Shown one piece after another: positions 1-6,025 of a stretch of DNA of 6,025 bases. Position numbers and translations under genes: made by a program. Origin of the DNA: an uncultured Bacteroidota bacterium (GTDB lineage Bacteria; Bacteroidota; Bacteroidia; Flavobacteriales; Flavobacteriaceae). The stretch covers positions 1 through 6,025 of the forward strand of contig CAIXNQ010000142.1 in NCBI GenBank assembly GCA_903920835.1, written 5' to 3'. Positions within the stretch are counted from its first letter, which is position 1, and every line of letters begins with the position of its first letter. The notes under the pieces are model-generated. The model saw only the letters and a list, made by a program, of their open reading frames with translations. It did not search any database and had not been told where the DNA came from.

Positions 1-1048
1 AAATCACAACAAGGTTTTTTGGCTTGATTTCAGTTGCGGTTTTCAAAACATCTTTGATTTTTGATGCATCATCATAAGCTGTTTTTAGAAATGATGTAGC
101 TATTAAAAATGTAGTTTTGATTCTTCTTTTGAATGATGTTTTCTGCAGGTTTACACCTCTAATTTCAATTAACGATGAGATACAATTTGTTAATGCAAAT
201 GAGGTGGTGCTTGACCTGGCTTCGGTGGTGCATTGATTAAAACGTACTTCGCTATTCTGTTTTACGCTGGCAATGTAATCTCTAAATATAAAATTATTCG
301 ATTCGAGTACTTTTTTGGCATTGCCAACAAAAACATTTTGTGTGTAATCTCTTAAATTTTTTGGCAGATTAAGGTTGCCTGAATACATAAACATGGCATC
401 ATAAATAGAACATATTCCATGAGTTCCGAGTAAATTAAATTCCTTTCTAAAAGGTCTGTACTCATGAAAATCGACGGCAACTTCTGCGCCAAAATCACTA
501 AATGCTTTTTTTAAATAATTGGTTTCTTTGGCTAAAAGTTTTACTTGGTCTCTATTTAAGTCTAATCCATTGGCAGCAAAACGATCTTGTTTTTCATATC
601 CATCAATATTCGCCATCGGAACAATAGAGAGCGTTATTTTATCTAGCAAATAGCTATAATTAGAATCATTTAGAATTTTATCAAGAAGATAAAGCATTGT
701 TTCTGTTCCAGCCGGTTCATCGCCATGAAGTCCGCCTTGAAACCAAACTTTGAGTTTATCAATACTGTTTTCTTTGTTCAAAACAAGCATCGGAATTTTT
801 TTGCCTTTTTGACTTTCTCCTATAAATGAAAGCTTTATTTCTTTTGGATGTTCAGCTACTAATTTATTGATGTAAGTCATCATTTCGTCATAATTAGTAA
901 AGCCTTTTTTTGCGAAAGCAGGTGTATTAATTTCTATTACTGGATCTGGAAAAAACCGATTGGTAATCTCGTCATTCTGTGGATTAAATTGTCCAAAACT
1001 TGAACAACATATCATATTTATAAAAACAAAAAGAATACTATTTTTCAT
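1..1048 (-). CDS. Exported M14-family zinc carboxypeptidase, C-terminus cut off by the window edge
   Basis: The frame is open from an ATG at 1048 to the left edge, giving 349 residues and no stop. The start is followed by a signal peptide (residues 1 to about 19; a hydrophobic ILFVFINMI stretch, then SSFG before Q20), as in an exported protein. The M14 catalytic fold is recognisable from about residue 50: a YDEMMTYINKL helix, then GESQKGKKIP, then the first zinc motif GGLHGDEPAG (H108 and E111, the HxxE pair). DGY at 149-151 and R156 fit the substrate-binding segment. LNRD at 164-167 is the conserved Asn-Arg, and DFHEY at 193-197 supplies the third zinc ligand, H195. The catalytic general-base Glu is probably E295 in LIEIRG. 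All key residues appear present, so it should be active, releasing C-terminal residues from peptides in the periplasm or outside. Its ATG lies 4 bases after the porin stop, so it is probably translated by coupling. Substrate preference (ordinary peptide versus cell-wall peptide) cannot be read here. Confidence 0.9.
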   Translation of the reverse strand, partial: MKNSILFVFINMICCSSFGQFNPQNDEITNRFFPDPVIEINTPAFAKKGFTNYDEMMTYINKLVAEHPKEIKLSFIGESQKGKKIPMLVLNKENSIDKLKVWFQGGLHGDEPAGTETMLYLLDKILNDSNYSYLLDKITLSIVPMANIDGYEKQDRFAANGLDLNRDQVKLLAKETNYLKKAFSDFGAEVAVDFHEYRPFRKEFNLLGTHGICSIYDAMFMYSGNLNLPKNLRDYTQNVFVGNAKKVLESNNFIFRDYIASVKQNSEVRFNQCTTEARSSTTSFALTNCISSLIEIRGVNLQKTSFKRRIKTTFLIATSFLKTAYDDASKIKDVLKTATEIKPKNLVVI

Positions 1049-1055
1049 GTTGTTA
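1046..1055 (-). promoter_or_regulatory. Stop/start junction suggesting translational coupling of porin and peptidase
   Basis: The porin stop TAA (1055-1053) is separated from the peptidase ATG (1048-1046) by the four bases CAAC, giving TAACAACATG on the minus strand. No Shine-Dalgarno sequence precedes the ATG, so re-initiation by ribosomes finishing the porin is the simplest way to start the peptidase. This is inference from spacing alone. Confidence 0.45.
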
Positions 1056-2366
1056 AAACGAAATGGTCGTTATTAATCTTGTTAATAATTCATTTCCTAT
1101 CATTGGGTTTCCGTTCAAATCATTAGAACCTTCTTTTACATTTATATAGGTACAATCAAGTTGAATTTTCGCTCCATAACCTCTCGACAAATATTTAGAA
1201 ACGCCTAGAGTGTAATAGTTGGAACGATTATAGAAAGTGGGATTGTTTAAAAATGAATATGATTGTGGTTTCAAATAAGAAACCCGACCGTCAATTGAGA
1301 AAAGATTTTTAAATACATAGCCACCTTGAATGTTGTAGCCTTCGCCGAGCATCATTCTTCCTTTGACATAATTTTCAATATCTCTTAGTCCATTTACATC
1401 GAAATTCGTAGAAGTCGTTCCATCAACTCGAACTCTTTGAGTAATGTCCATAGGAACTCTTGCAGATGCGTTTACATATTCGCAGAGTAATGAGAAGCCA
1501 TTATATTTAAACAAAAAATCCACACCATATTTTGCATAATCTGGCAACACTTCTTTATTGTCTTTGTCTAAATATAGAATCGTTCCGCTTTGGCTTCCGC
1601 GGCGATCACTAATTCCTACATTATAACTGTAATTAACTCCTATTACAAATTTTGGAGTTTGTTCTCGCATTATATCCGCTTGTCGGAATTGTCCTAAGTT
1701 GCTAAATTGTCCAAATGGTAAATAATCAATTCTGCCACCATATTTAAAACCGCCATGATCTTTATCTGTAACATTAATTCCGTCACCGTTTGTTATAGCA
1801 AATTCTGGTTGAATTATTGATTTTCTTGTAATCTTATAACTAGTATCTAAAAAAAGCCCAAACTCACGAACAGAACCGAATGCTGCTGATAATGGACTTC
1901 GATCCGCTAGTTGCAAAGTCCCCGAACTCATTCCGAGTTCTCTGTTATCAGTCGATGTTGATTTCTGACCAAACGATAATTTGATGTTTTTATTAAAATC
2001 ATAACCTATCCAAGCATCATAAACTAAACCTCCCACCACATCAGTACCTTCTCCACCGCCAGTAAGGTCAATTTCGAGTTGATAACTTATTTTTTCTCTC
2101 TTTGCTATACCGGTTAATTCAAATCGAGCTCTTCTCATTCTGAATCTGTTATACAAAGTAGCATCATCGTTGCCATTGTACTTTTTGCTTTCAGAATAGG
2201 GTTGCAGATATCCTGAAATTTCCATTTGATAATTATTGTCTTTGCCCGAAAAGAAAAGACCTTCACCAAACTTATATCTTCCAAGAATGATTTCCTGAGC
2301 ATTTGAATATTCTACTACCGATAGCAATACAACCAATAAAGTGAGTGCCTTTTTTAGATTTGCCAT
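1053..2366 (-). CDS. Outer-membrane porin, phosphate-selective porin O/P (OprO/OprP-like) family
   Basis: The protein is 437 residues from an ATG at 2366. The frame stays open upstream to an ATG at 2429, but that start would put 21 residues ahead of a clear signal peptide and overlap the preceding gene by 50 bases, so it is rejected. The signal peptide is residues 1-23 (MANLKK, hydrophobic core to about 18, SNA then Q24). The rest is alternating beta strands ending in LITTISF, a terminal Phe as in outer-membrane barrels. Family hallmarks are the Arg-rich strand YNRFRMRRARFELTG (72-86), YDAWIGYDFNKNIKLSFGQ (116-134) and the LADRSPLSAAFGSVREFG segment (153-170), which fits the constriction-loop region. 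Members form trimeric 16-strand channels, and the Pseudomonas ones prefer phosphate or polyphosphate; for this distant relative the ion preference is inference. It starts 13 bases after the lipoprotein gene and ends 4 bases before the peptidase gene, so it is surely co-transcribed with both. No pho-type regulatory site was recognised. Confidence 0.88.
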   Translation of the reverse strand: MANLKKALTLLVVLLSVVEYSNAQEIILGRYKFGEGLFFSGKDNNYQMEISGYLQPYSESKKYNGNDDATLYNRFRMRRARFELTGIAKREKISYQLEIDLTGGGEGTDVVGGLVYDAWIGYDFNKNIKLSFGQKSTSTDNRELGMSSGTLQLADRSPLSAAFGSVREFGLFLDTSYKITRKSIIQPEFAITNGDGINVTDKDHGGFKYGGRIDYLPFGQFSNLGQFRQADIMREQTPKFVIGVNYSYNVGISDRRGSQSGTILYLDKDNKEVLPDYAKYGVDFLFKYNGFSLLCEYVNASARVPMDITQRVRVDGTTSTNFDVNGLRDIENYVKGRMMLGEGYNIQGGYVFKNLFSIDGRVSYLKPQSYSFLNNPTFYNRSNYYTLGVSKYLSRGYGAKIQLDCTYINVKEGSNDLNGNPMIGNELLTRLITTISF

Positions 2367-2379
2367 TGTTGTTGTCAAG

Positions 2380-3201
2380 CTATAATTGATTTCTAAGATT
2401 CCAAGAGCTGTCCACACGCAATCCGTCAATAATTACATTTGGTGAGTTGGTGTTGTCTTGTCGAAGTACTACACGTCCTGGATTAATATCAACAGATGCA
2501 GTATCTTCAATTCCTATTGTTGGCGAGGTTGGTTCAGTTAGATAACTTGCAGCCGAATCAAAAACATAAAGGCTAGATTCATCTCTTCCTAAGTTTCCGT
2601 TGCTGTTAGTTGTTGTAGCATCTACAATTTTATATTTAATTACGATGAGATAAGTTGTCCCGTAATCATAAAGATTAGTTGTATATTTAATCGTAGAATT
2701 GGCAGCAAAACCAAATTTGAATTTTGTAGGGTTTGCAGGGTCTTGATTAATTAGCAATTTACCCCTATAAGCAGTATCAGTGGTGTTATTATTTCCAAAT
2801 GCAAAGAAATATTGGTCAATACAAAGTGGTGAAGCAGACGCATTGATAAGAAAAGAAGCATAAACTGTTCCTGTAGTAACCTCAGCAAATTGTAACGAAA
2901 CGTCTTGGCCAGTGCTTGTTACTGCCGCAGCATTTCCTATTCCTGAACCATAATAATTCGGAAAGGTCAGTCCAGGTGTGGTAATCAAAATGGGGTTTGT
3001 AGCAGCACTACTGTGCGCAATCCAACCATTGTCTGATAAAGCGGAACCTGCTGCTGCATCAAAATTTGAAGAAGTTATATTAGCTGTTGGAACAGAAGAA
3101 TTATCTTTTGTTGCTAGCTTTACATCTTCTGTGTTACAAGATAATAAGAATAATAGGCAAAATAAATTAGCTACTATACAGTATTTGAAAATATGTTTCA
3201 T
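2380..3201 (-). CDS. Predicted outer-membrane lipoprotein with a single LamG/ConA-like beta module
   Basis: A 273-residue protein starting at the only sensible ATG (3201). It has a lipoprotein signal: a hydrophobic stretch, then LFLLSC with the lipidated Cys at 22. The residues after it (NTED) include two acids near the Cys, which could act as a surface-export signal in this phylum, but the match to known signals is loose. A short Ser/Thr/Asn-rich linker runs to about 45. One beta-rich module follows: NGWIAHSSAATNPI (58-71), GLTFPNYYGSGIGNAA (77-92), GTVYASFLINAS (111-122), YFFAFG (131-136), YLIVIKYKI (184-192), RVVLRQD (243-249) and a closing IDGLRVDSSW (258-267). I recognise this pattern as a module common at the N-terminus of large secreted Bacteroidota proteins, probably a LamG/concanavalin-like sandwich that binds rather than catalyses. 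Here it stands alone and ends 6 residues after the module. No catalytic motif is visible. C8 and C15 are in the signal peptide; C127 is the only other mature Cys. The binding target is unknown. Confidence 0.8.
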   Translation of the reverse strand: MKHIFKYCIVANLFCLLFLLSCNTEDVKLATKDNSSVPTANITSSNFDAAAGSALSDNGWIAHSSAATNPILITTPGLTFPNYYGSGIGNAAAVTSTGQDVSLQFAEVTTGTVYASFLINASASPLCIDQYFFAFGNNNTTDTAYRGKLLINQDPANPTKFKFGFAANSTIKYTTNLYDYGTTYLIVIKYKIVDATTTNSNGNLGRDESSLYVFDSAASYLTEPTSPTIGIEDTASVDINPGRVVLRQDNTNSPNVIIDGLRVDSSWNLRNQL

Positions 3202-3238
3202 GTGATTAATAATAAATTTTAATGTTGGTCGAAGTAAA

Positions 3239-5881
3239 TCAATTGTTTTTTATCATTATTTTTTGACAAGAAACGCCATTTTCAGAAAAAATTCTTGCGA
3301 GGTACATTCCATTTGCAATATTTGAAATTGCAACTTTGTCTGTAATGTTTGAAAAACTAGAAATCGTATTGCCCAATAGATCATAAATTTCAACTGTTAA
3401 CATTTTATTGTCTTCGTTTTTAATATTCAAAACTCCTCCTGTTACAGGATTTGGAAATACGCTGAAGCTATTGATAATCTCAGATTTTACTGCCATAGGG
3501 TCGAATTCTCCTATTGCAAAATCACCAAATGTTGTAAGTCCTGTGGCTGTTGCTTGCACATCGGTAATTGTACCTGATGTTGTGACAGCACTCCAAGTTG
3601 TTCCGTTATATTGTTTAATCAAATAGTTTGCTGGAACTGAACCAGAATCAATATCTGCAGTTGAATACGTAAAAATGGCATTGTAACCTCCAAAGCCACT
3701 TAAACCATCGTTTGATAATGTCCAGTTTTTGTTTACGCTTTTTGTACTGTCAAGTCCAGAAGTAGCAATGGCAACATGGTCTCCAATATTTGCTCTAACG
3801 GTTAGCCCACCCGAAGTTGTTGTAACGCCTGATACACCTGTAAAAGTTATTGTCAAAGGAGTATAGTTGTTAGAATCTCCTATCGGATATAGATAAGATG
3901 GACTAACTCCTGCATTTGTTTGTTTTTTCAAATTACCTACAACCCATCCAGTATTAGAACCCGCACCAGTAATACTTCCAGTTCTTGTTATAATCAAATT
4001 GTTTATTGAGGTTGTAATTTTACCCATTACAAAAGAAAGTATTCCTGTTACTATAACATCACCATTAAGAGATACTGCAGTAGCAGGAGCTGTTTGATTA
4101 ACTGTAAATGTTCCTGCAACTGTTGTTAATCCATTAATTGTTTTTGGAGTCGTTCCACTAAGAATAAGGTTTTTATAATCTGTTCTAGCTGTTACGGTCT
4201 GTGTTCCTGTGGCAACCCTAACATATTCTACCACGCTATTTGTCCCTAAAGTTAGATTTTCGGTTCCTACAAATTGAATGTCGCCGCCAGCATCACTTGG
4301 TGTTGTTCCACTTGAAACAAATCCTGTTAATTTAGGAATTTTTACTGTTCCATTAATTACAACTGAACCTCCTGTAGGTACAGTGATATAAGTATTTGCT
4401 GCGGTTGGAGCTGTAAGTATTGAACTTTGGTCAACGTTAATATGTTTAATAACAGGTGAGGCGGTAAAAGTAATGTTGGCAGAATTGATTAATGAAACTG
4501 TTCCAAAACTTTTGGTTGTTGCTGAAGATATGGTCACTCCGTCATAGATTATTTCAAGATTAACATCAAAAATATTTCCGAATGAAATTGCTGTTGTTCC
4601 TTTATAAATCACTGTTTGGTTTCCAGAGACAGGAGCAACAACGTCAAGATTACCTGTCCCTGCTGGCAAAATTGCTGCACCTGAATTTAAGGTTAAGGTA
4701 ATTGCGGCTTGATTGCTGCTTCCTAAACGAACTTTTGTTCCGTTGGCAGGGTCTGTTCCAACTGTCCAAGTAGTATCTAGCGTAACTGCTGTTGTGTTTC
4801 TTATTTCAAAAACTTGAGAGGCATCAGCAAAATTTGCTGGAGCAGTACCAGTTCCATTTTGATTTAATCCCCAGTTGGCAACATCTGCCAGCGAACCTGA
4901 TCCCTTATAATAATAGGTAGTAGCCAATGATTGAACAGGTGCACTTGTTGTACTTTCGTTAGAATAATTAAAAGCTTTATCAAGGGCATATACTTTATAA
5001 TAATAATCAACTCCAGGGCTTAAACTAGTATCTGAAAACGAAGTGTTTGTTCCTATATATCTCACTACTCCTGCGCCAACAGCATTATTAAATTTATAAA
5101 TTCCATTTTGGTTTGGATCGTCAGTTGCAGTTGGAGCAACTCCAGCATAGCGAACCACCAAATATGCTCCCCCGTCGAGACCTCCATTTGAGGCAGTCCA
5201 GCTTAAATCGGCACCCCCATTTAAAGTTCCAATTGCACTAATTGCACCTGGAGCATTAGGAGCAGTTGTGTCGGCAACATTGGCTTGATATATTACGAAA
5301 TCATCAACATCTGCCGAATAACCTGCCGAAGCTGCATCTAAAGTAAAACCAGCAACCCCAAAATTGCCAGCGGCTGTGGCATCGGTTGTAATTGATACTG
5401 CAACTTTTGTCCAAGTAGCTATATTGGTTGTTAAGCCAGCAGCCACACTTTGTTTTGTTCCGATGGGTGGAGCTTGTGTTGCAGAAGTATTATCAACATA
5501 AATATCAACAGTACTAGCATCGAGTGCGGTACTTGAAGCAGATTTATACCAAAACTGAATTTGATAAGTTGTGTTGGGAGCAAAAACGCCAGCTATTTGT
5601 GGAGTATAGAAATTTTTAGCGGTTCCGTTTGCAGAACCAATTGTAACATATTTTGGCCCACTACGTCCTCCAGTTGAATTTAAAACTTTAACGATGTTTG
5701 TTGAGGTGTTTGTTGTCCATAAAGTTGTTGAAAGATTTGCATTCGAAGCATTTCCTCCAGCAAGATTTGCTGTATGATTTTCAAATCCTCCGTCGTGATC
5801 TGAGAATGCTCCAACTCCAGTTTGAGCAAATCCAATAACAGAAGACATAAATGCAATGAATAAATAAAATATGTTTTTCAT
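3239..5881 (-). CDS. Secreted multidomain surface protein with T9SS type A sorting domain
   Basis: An 880-residue protein that opens the gene set. Signal peptide: residues 1-19 (MKNIFYLFIAFMSSVIGFA, cleavage before Q20). Residues about 28-200 look like a carbohydrate-binding-type jelly roll (FYTPQIAGVFAPNTTYQIQF at 91-110 and the closing VDDFVIY at 192-198). After a DTTAPNAPG linker, about 208-318 is Fn3-like (ADLSWTAS, then VDYYYKVYALD). From 323 (YYYKGSGSLADVANWG) to about 640 is a long Thr/Ser/Gly/Asn-rich beta region of the repetitive, adhesin-like kind, including QTVTARTDYKNLILSGTTPK at 561-580. Residues 645-790 form another module common in these proteins (GWVVGNLKKQ, YLYPIGDSNNYTPL, then FGDFAIGE). 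The sorting domain occupies about 805-880: SVFPNPVTGGVLNI, VEIYDLLGN, NGMYLARI, ending KIMIKNN. T9SS should export it across the outer membrane, cleave this domain and attach or release the rest. The only Cys (872) lies in the part expected to be removed. No enzyme domain was seen, so adhesion or polymer binding is the likeliest role, by inference. Confidence 0.85.
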   Translation of the reverse strand: MKNIFYLFIAFMSSVIGFAQTGVGAFSDHDGGFENHTANLAGGNASNANLSTTLWTTNTSTNIVKVLNSTGGRSGPKYVTIGSANGTAKNFYTPQIAGVFAPNTTYQIQFWYKSASSTALDASTVDIYVDNTSATQAPPIGTKQSVAAGLTTNIATWTKVAVSITTDATAAGNFGVAGFTLDAASAGYSADVDDFVIYQANVADTTAPNAPGAISAIGTLNGGADLSWTASNGGLDGGAYLVVRYAGVAPTATDDPNQNGIYKFNNAVGAGVVRYIGTNTSFSDTSLSPGVDYYYKVYALDKAFNYSNESTTSAPVQSLATTYYYKGSGSLADVANWGLNQNGTGTAPANFADASQVFEIRNTTAVTLDTTWTVGTDPANGTKVRLGSSNQAAITLTLNSGAAILPAGTGNLDVVAPVSGNQTVIYKGTTAISFGNIFDVNLEIIYDGVTISSATTKSFGTVSLINSANITFTASPVIKHINVDQSSILTAPTAANTYITVPTGGSVVINGTVKIPKLTGFVSSGTTPSDAGGDIQFVGTENLTLGTNSVVEYVRVATGTQTVTARTDYKNLILSGTTPKTINGLTTVAGTFTVNQTAPATAVSLNGDVIVTGILSFVMGKITTSINNLIITRTGSITGAGSNTGWVVGNLKKQTNAGVSPSYLYPIGDSNNYTPLTITFTGVSGVTTTSGGLTVRANIGDHVAIATSGLDSTKSVNKNWTLSNDGLSGFGGYNAIFTYSTADIDSGSVPANYLIKQYNGTTWSAVTTSGTITDVQATATGLTTFGDFAIGEFDPMAVKSEIINSFSVFPNPVTGGVLNIKNEDNKMLTVEIYDLLGNTISSFSNITDKVAISNIANGMYLARIFSENGVSCQKIMIKNN

Positions 5882-5903
5882 GTTTAATTATTTTTTAATA
5901 AAA

Positions 5904-5937
5904 CAAATGTATTCTAATGAATTAATAAATTGTCAAA
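5904..5937 (-). promoter_or_regulatory. Bacteroidota-type promoter for the four-gene set
   Basis: Reading the minus strand, TTTG at 5937-5934 is followed after 22 bases by TACATTTG at 5911-5904. This is an exact match to the TAnnTTTG -7 element with a TTTG -33 element, at a spacing inside the range reported for Flavobacterium promoters. The -7 element ends 22 bases before the ATG at 5881, so the predicted 5' leader is only about 15-20 nt. It is the only such pair found upstream of any of the four genes. The surrounding DNA is very AT-rich, which makes chance matches easier, but position and orientation fit well. Confidence 0.65.
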
Positions 5938-5979
5938 AAAGCATTGTAAATACATTTTAAAGCAGTAGATTGTTATTAT

Positions 5980-5991
5980 ATTAATATTAAT
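5980..5991. repeat. 12-bp perfect palindrome upstream of the promoter
   Basis: ATTAATATTAAT reads the same on both strands and lies 43 bases upstream of the -33 element. It could be a regulator site, but in DNA this rich in A and T such palindromes arise easily by chance and it matches no operator I can name. Confidence 0.2.
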
Positions 5992-6004
5992 GAATTTTTG
6001 AATA

Positions 6005-6018
6005 TTCTGAAATCAGAA
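6005..6018. repeat. Short inverted repeat at the right edge
   Basis: TTCTGA and TCAGAA flank AA, giving 6-base arms; as RNA it would be a 5-bp stem with a 4-base loop. It might belong to a weak terminator of a minus-strand gene lying just beyond the right edge, or be an operator. The stem is short and, on the minus strand, is not followed by a clear T run, so neither reading is strong. Confidence 0.2.
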
Positions 6019-6025
6019 ATTTTTC

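Larger units (their letters stand above)
1..5881 (-). other. Probable four-gene operon: surface protein, lipoprotein, O/P porin, M14 peptidase
   Basis: The four genes share one strand with gaps of 37, 13 and 4 bases, in the order surface protein, lipoprotein, porin, peptidase. No gap contains a hairpin with a T run or a TAnnTTTG element, whereas the region ahead of the first gene does carry a good promoter. All four products bear export signals, so the whole unit acts in the cell envelope or outside the cell. The operon may continue beyond the left edge, since the last gene is incomplete there. The 37-base gap is wide enough that the lipoprotein gene could have an unseen start site of its own. 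Confidence 0.7.

Noticed and set aside
1029..1034. Cys-Cys pair (residues 14-15) in the peptidase signal peptide as a possible lipobox
   Set aside because: The residues before the Cys pair (NMI) do not fit the small-residue requirement of a lipobox, while SSFG before Q20 fits ordinary signal-peptidase cleavage.
2367..2379. TTGACA-like string just before the porin ATG
   Set aside because: It sits at the stop/start junction, only 6 bases from the ATG and with no partner element, so it cannot serve as a -35 box for this gene.
2367..2429. Upstream in-frame extension of the porin frame, starting at an ATG at 2429
   Set aside because: It would add 21 residues before a textbook signal peptide and overlap the end of the lipoprotein gene; the ATG at 2366 gives a proper exported porin.
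2978..3205. Plus-strand open frame of 75 codons
   Set aside because: It lies almost wholly antisense to the lipoprotein gene, shows no recognisable domain and has no promoter or partner; it is a shadow frame.
3202..3238. 37-base gap searched for a terminator or internal promoter
   Set aside because: It has no hairpin with a T run and no TAnnTTTG element on the minus strand; it is AT-rich spacer.
3408..3626. Plus-strand open frame of 72 codons
   Set aside because: It is antisense to the T9SS sorting-domain region of the large surface protein; its composition reflects that gene read backwards.
5911..5936. Sigma70-like boxes TTGACA and TAGAAT on the minus strand
   Set aside because: The spacing is 14 bases, too short for a proteobacterial-type promoter, and the boxes overlap the better TTTG/TAnnTTTG pair expected in this phylum.

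Overview
The window looks like chromosomal DNA from a member of the Bacteroidota, most likely a Flavobacterium-like organism. Four things point there. The DNA is AT-rich. One protein carries a type IX secretion (T9SS) type A C-terminal sorting domain. A promoter matches the Bacteroidota consensus (TTTG, then TAnnTTTG). None of the four gene starts is preceded by a Shine-Dalgarno sequence.

All four genes lie on the minus strand, so transcription runs from right to left. In order they are: (1) 5881-3239, an 880-residue secreted, surface-type multidomain protein with a jelly-roll domain, an Fn3-like domain, a long beta-rich region and a T9SS sorting domain; (2) 3201-2380, a 273-residue lipoprotein consisting of one beta-rich LamG/ConA-like module; (3) 2366-1053, a 437-residue outer-membrane porin of the phosphate-selective O/P family; (4) 1048 to the left edge, an M14 zinc carboxypeptidase of which 349 N-terminal residues are visible and which continues outside the window. 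The gaps are 37, 13 and 4 bases, and none holds a visible terminator or second promoter. I read this as one operon driven by the promoter at 5904-5937.

The right end (5882-6025, 144 bases) has no gene. It holds the promoter and a few short AT-rich palindromes of doubtful meaning. No RNA genes, CRISPR arrays, insertion sequences or attachment sites were seen.

A cautious model is a cell-envelope scavenging unit: a surface protein and a lipoprotein that bind polymer or anchor, a general or anion-selective outer-membrane channel, and an exported carboxypeptidase that trims peptides. The substrate cannot be told from the sequence. The parts belong to recognisable families; the combination, and the free-standing lipoprotein form of a module that usually sits inside larger secreted proteins, are the less ordinary aspects.
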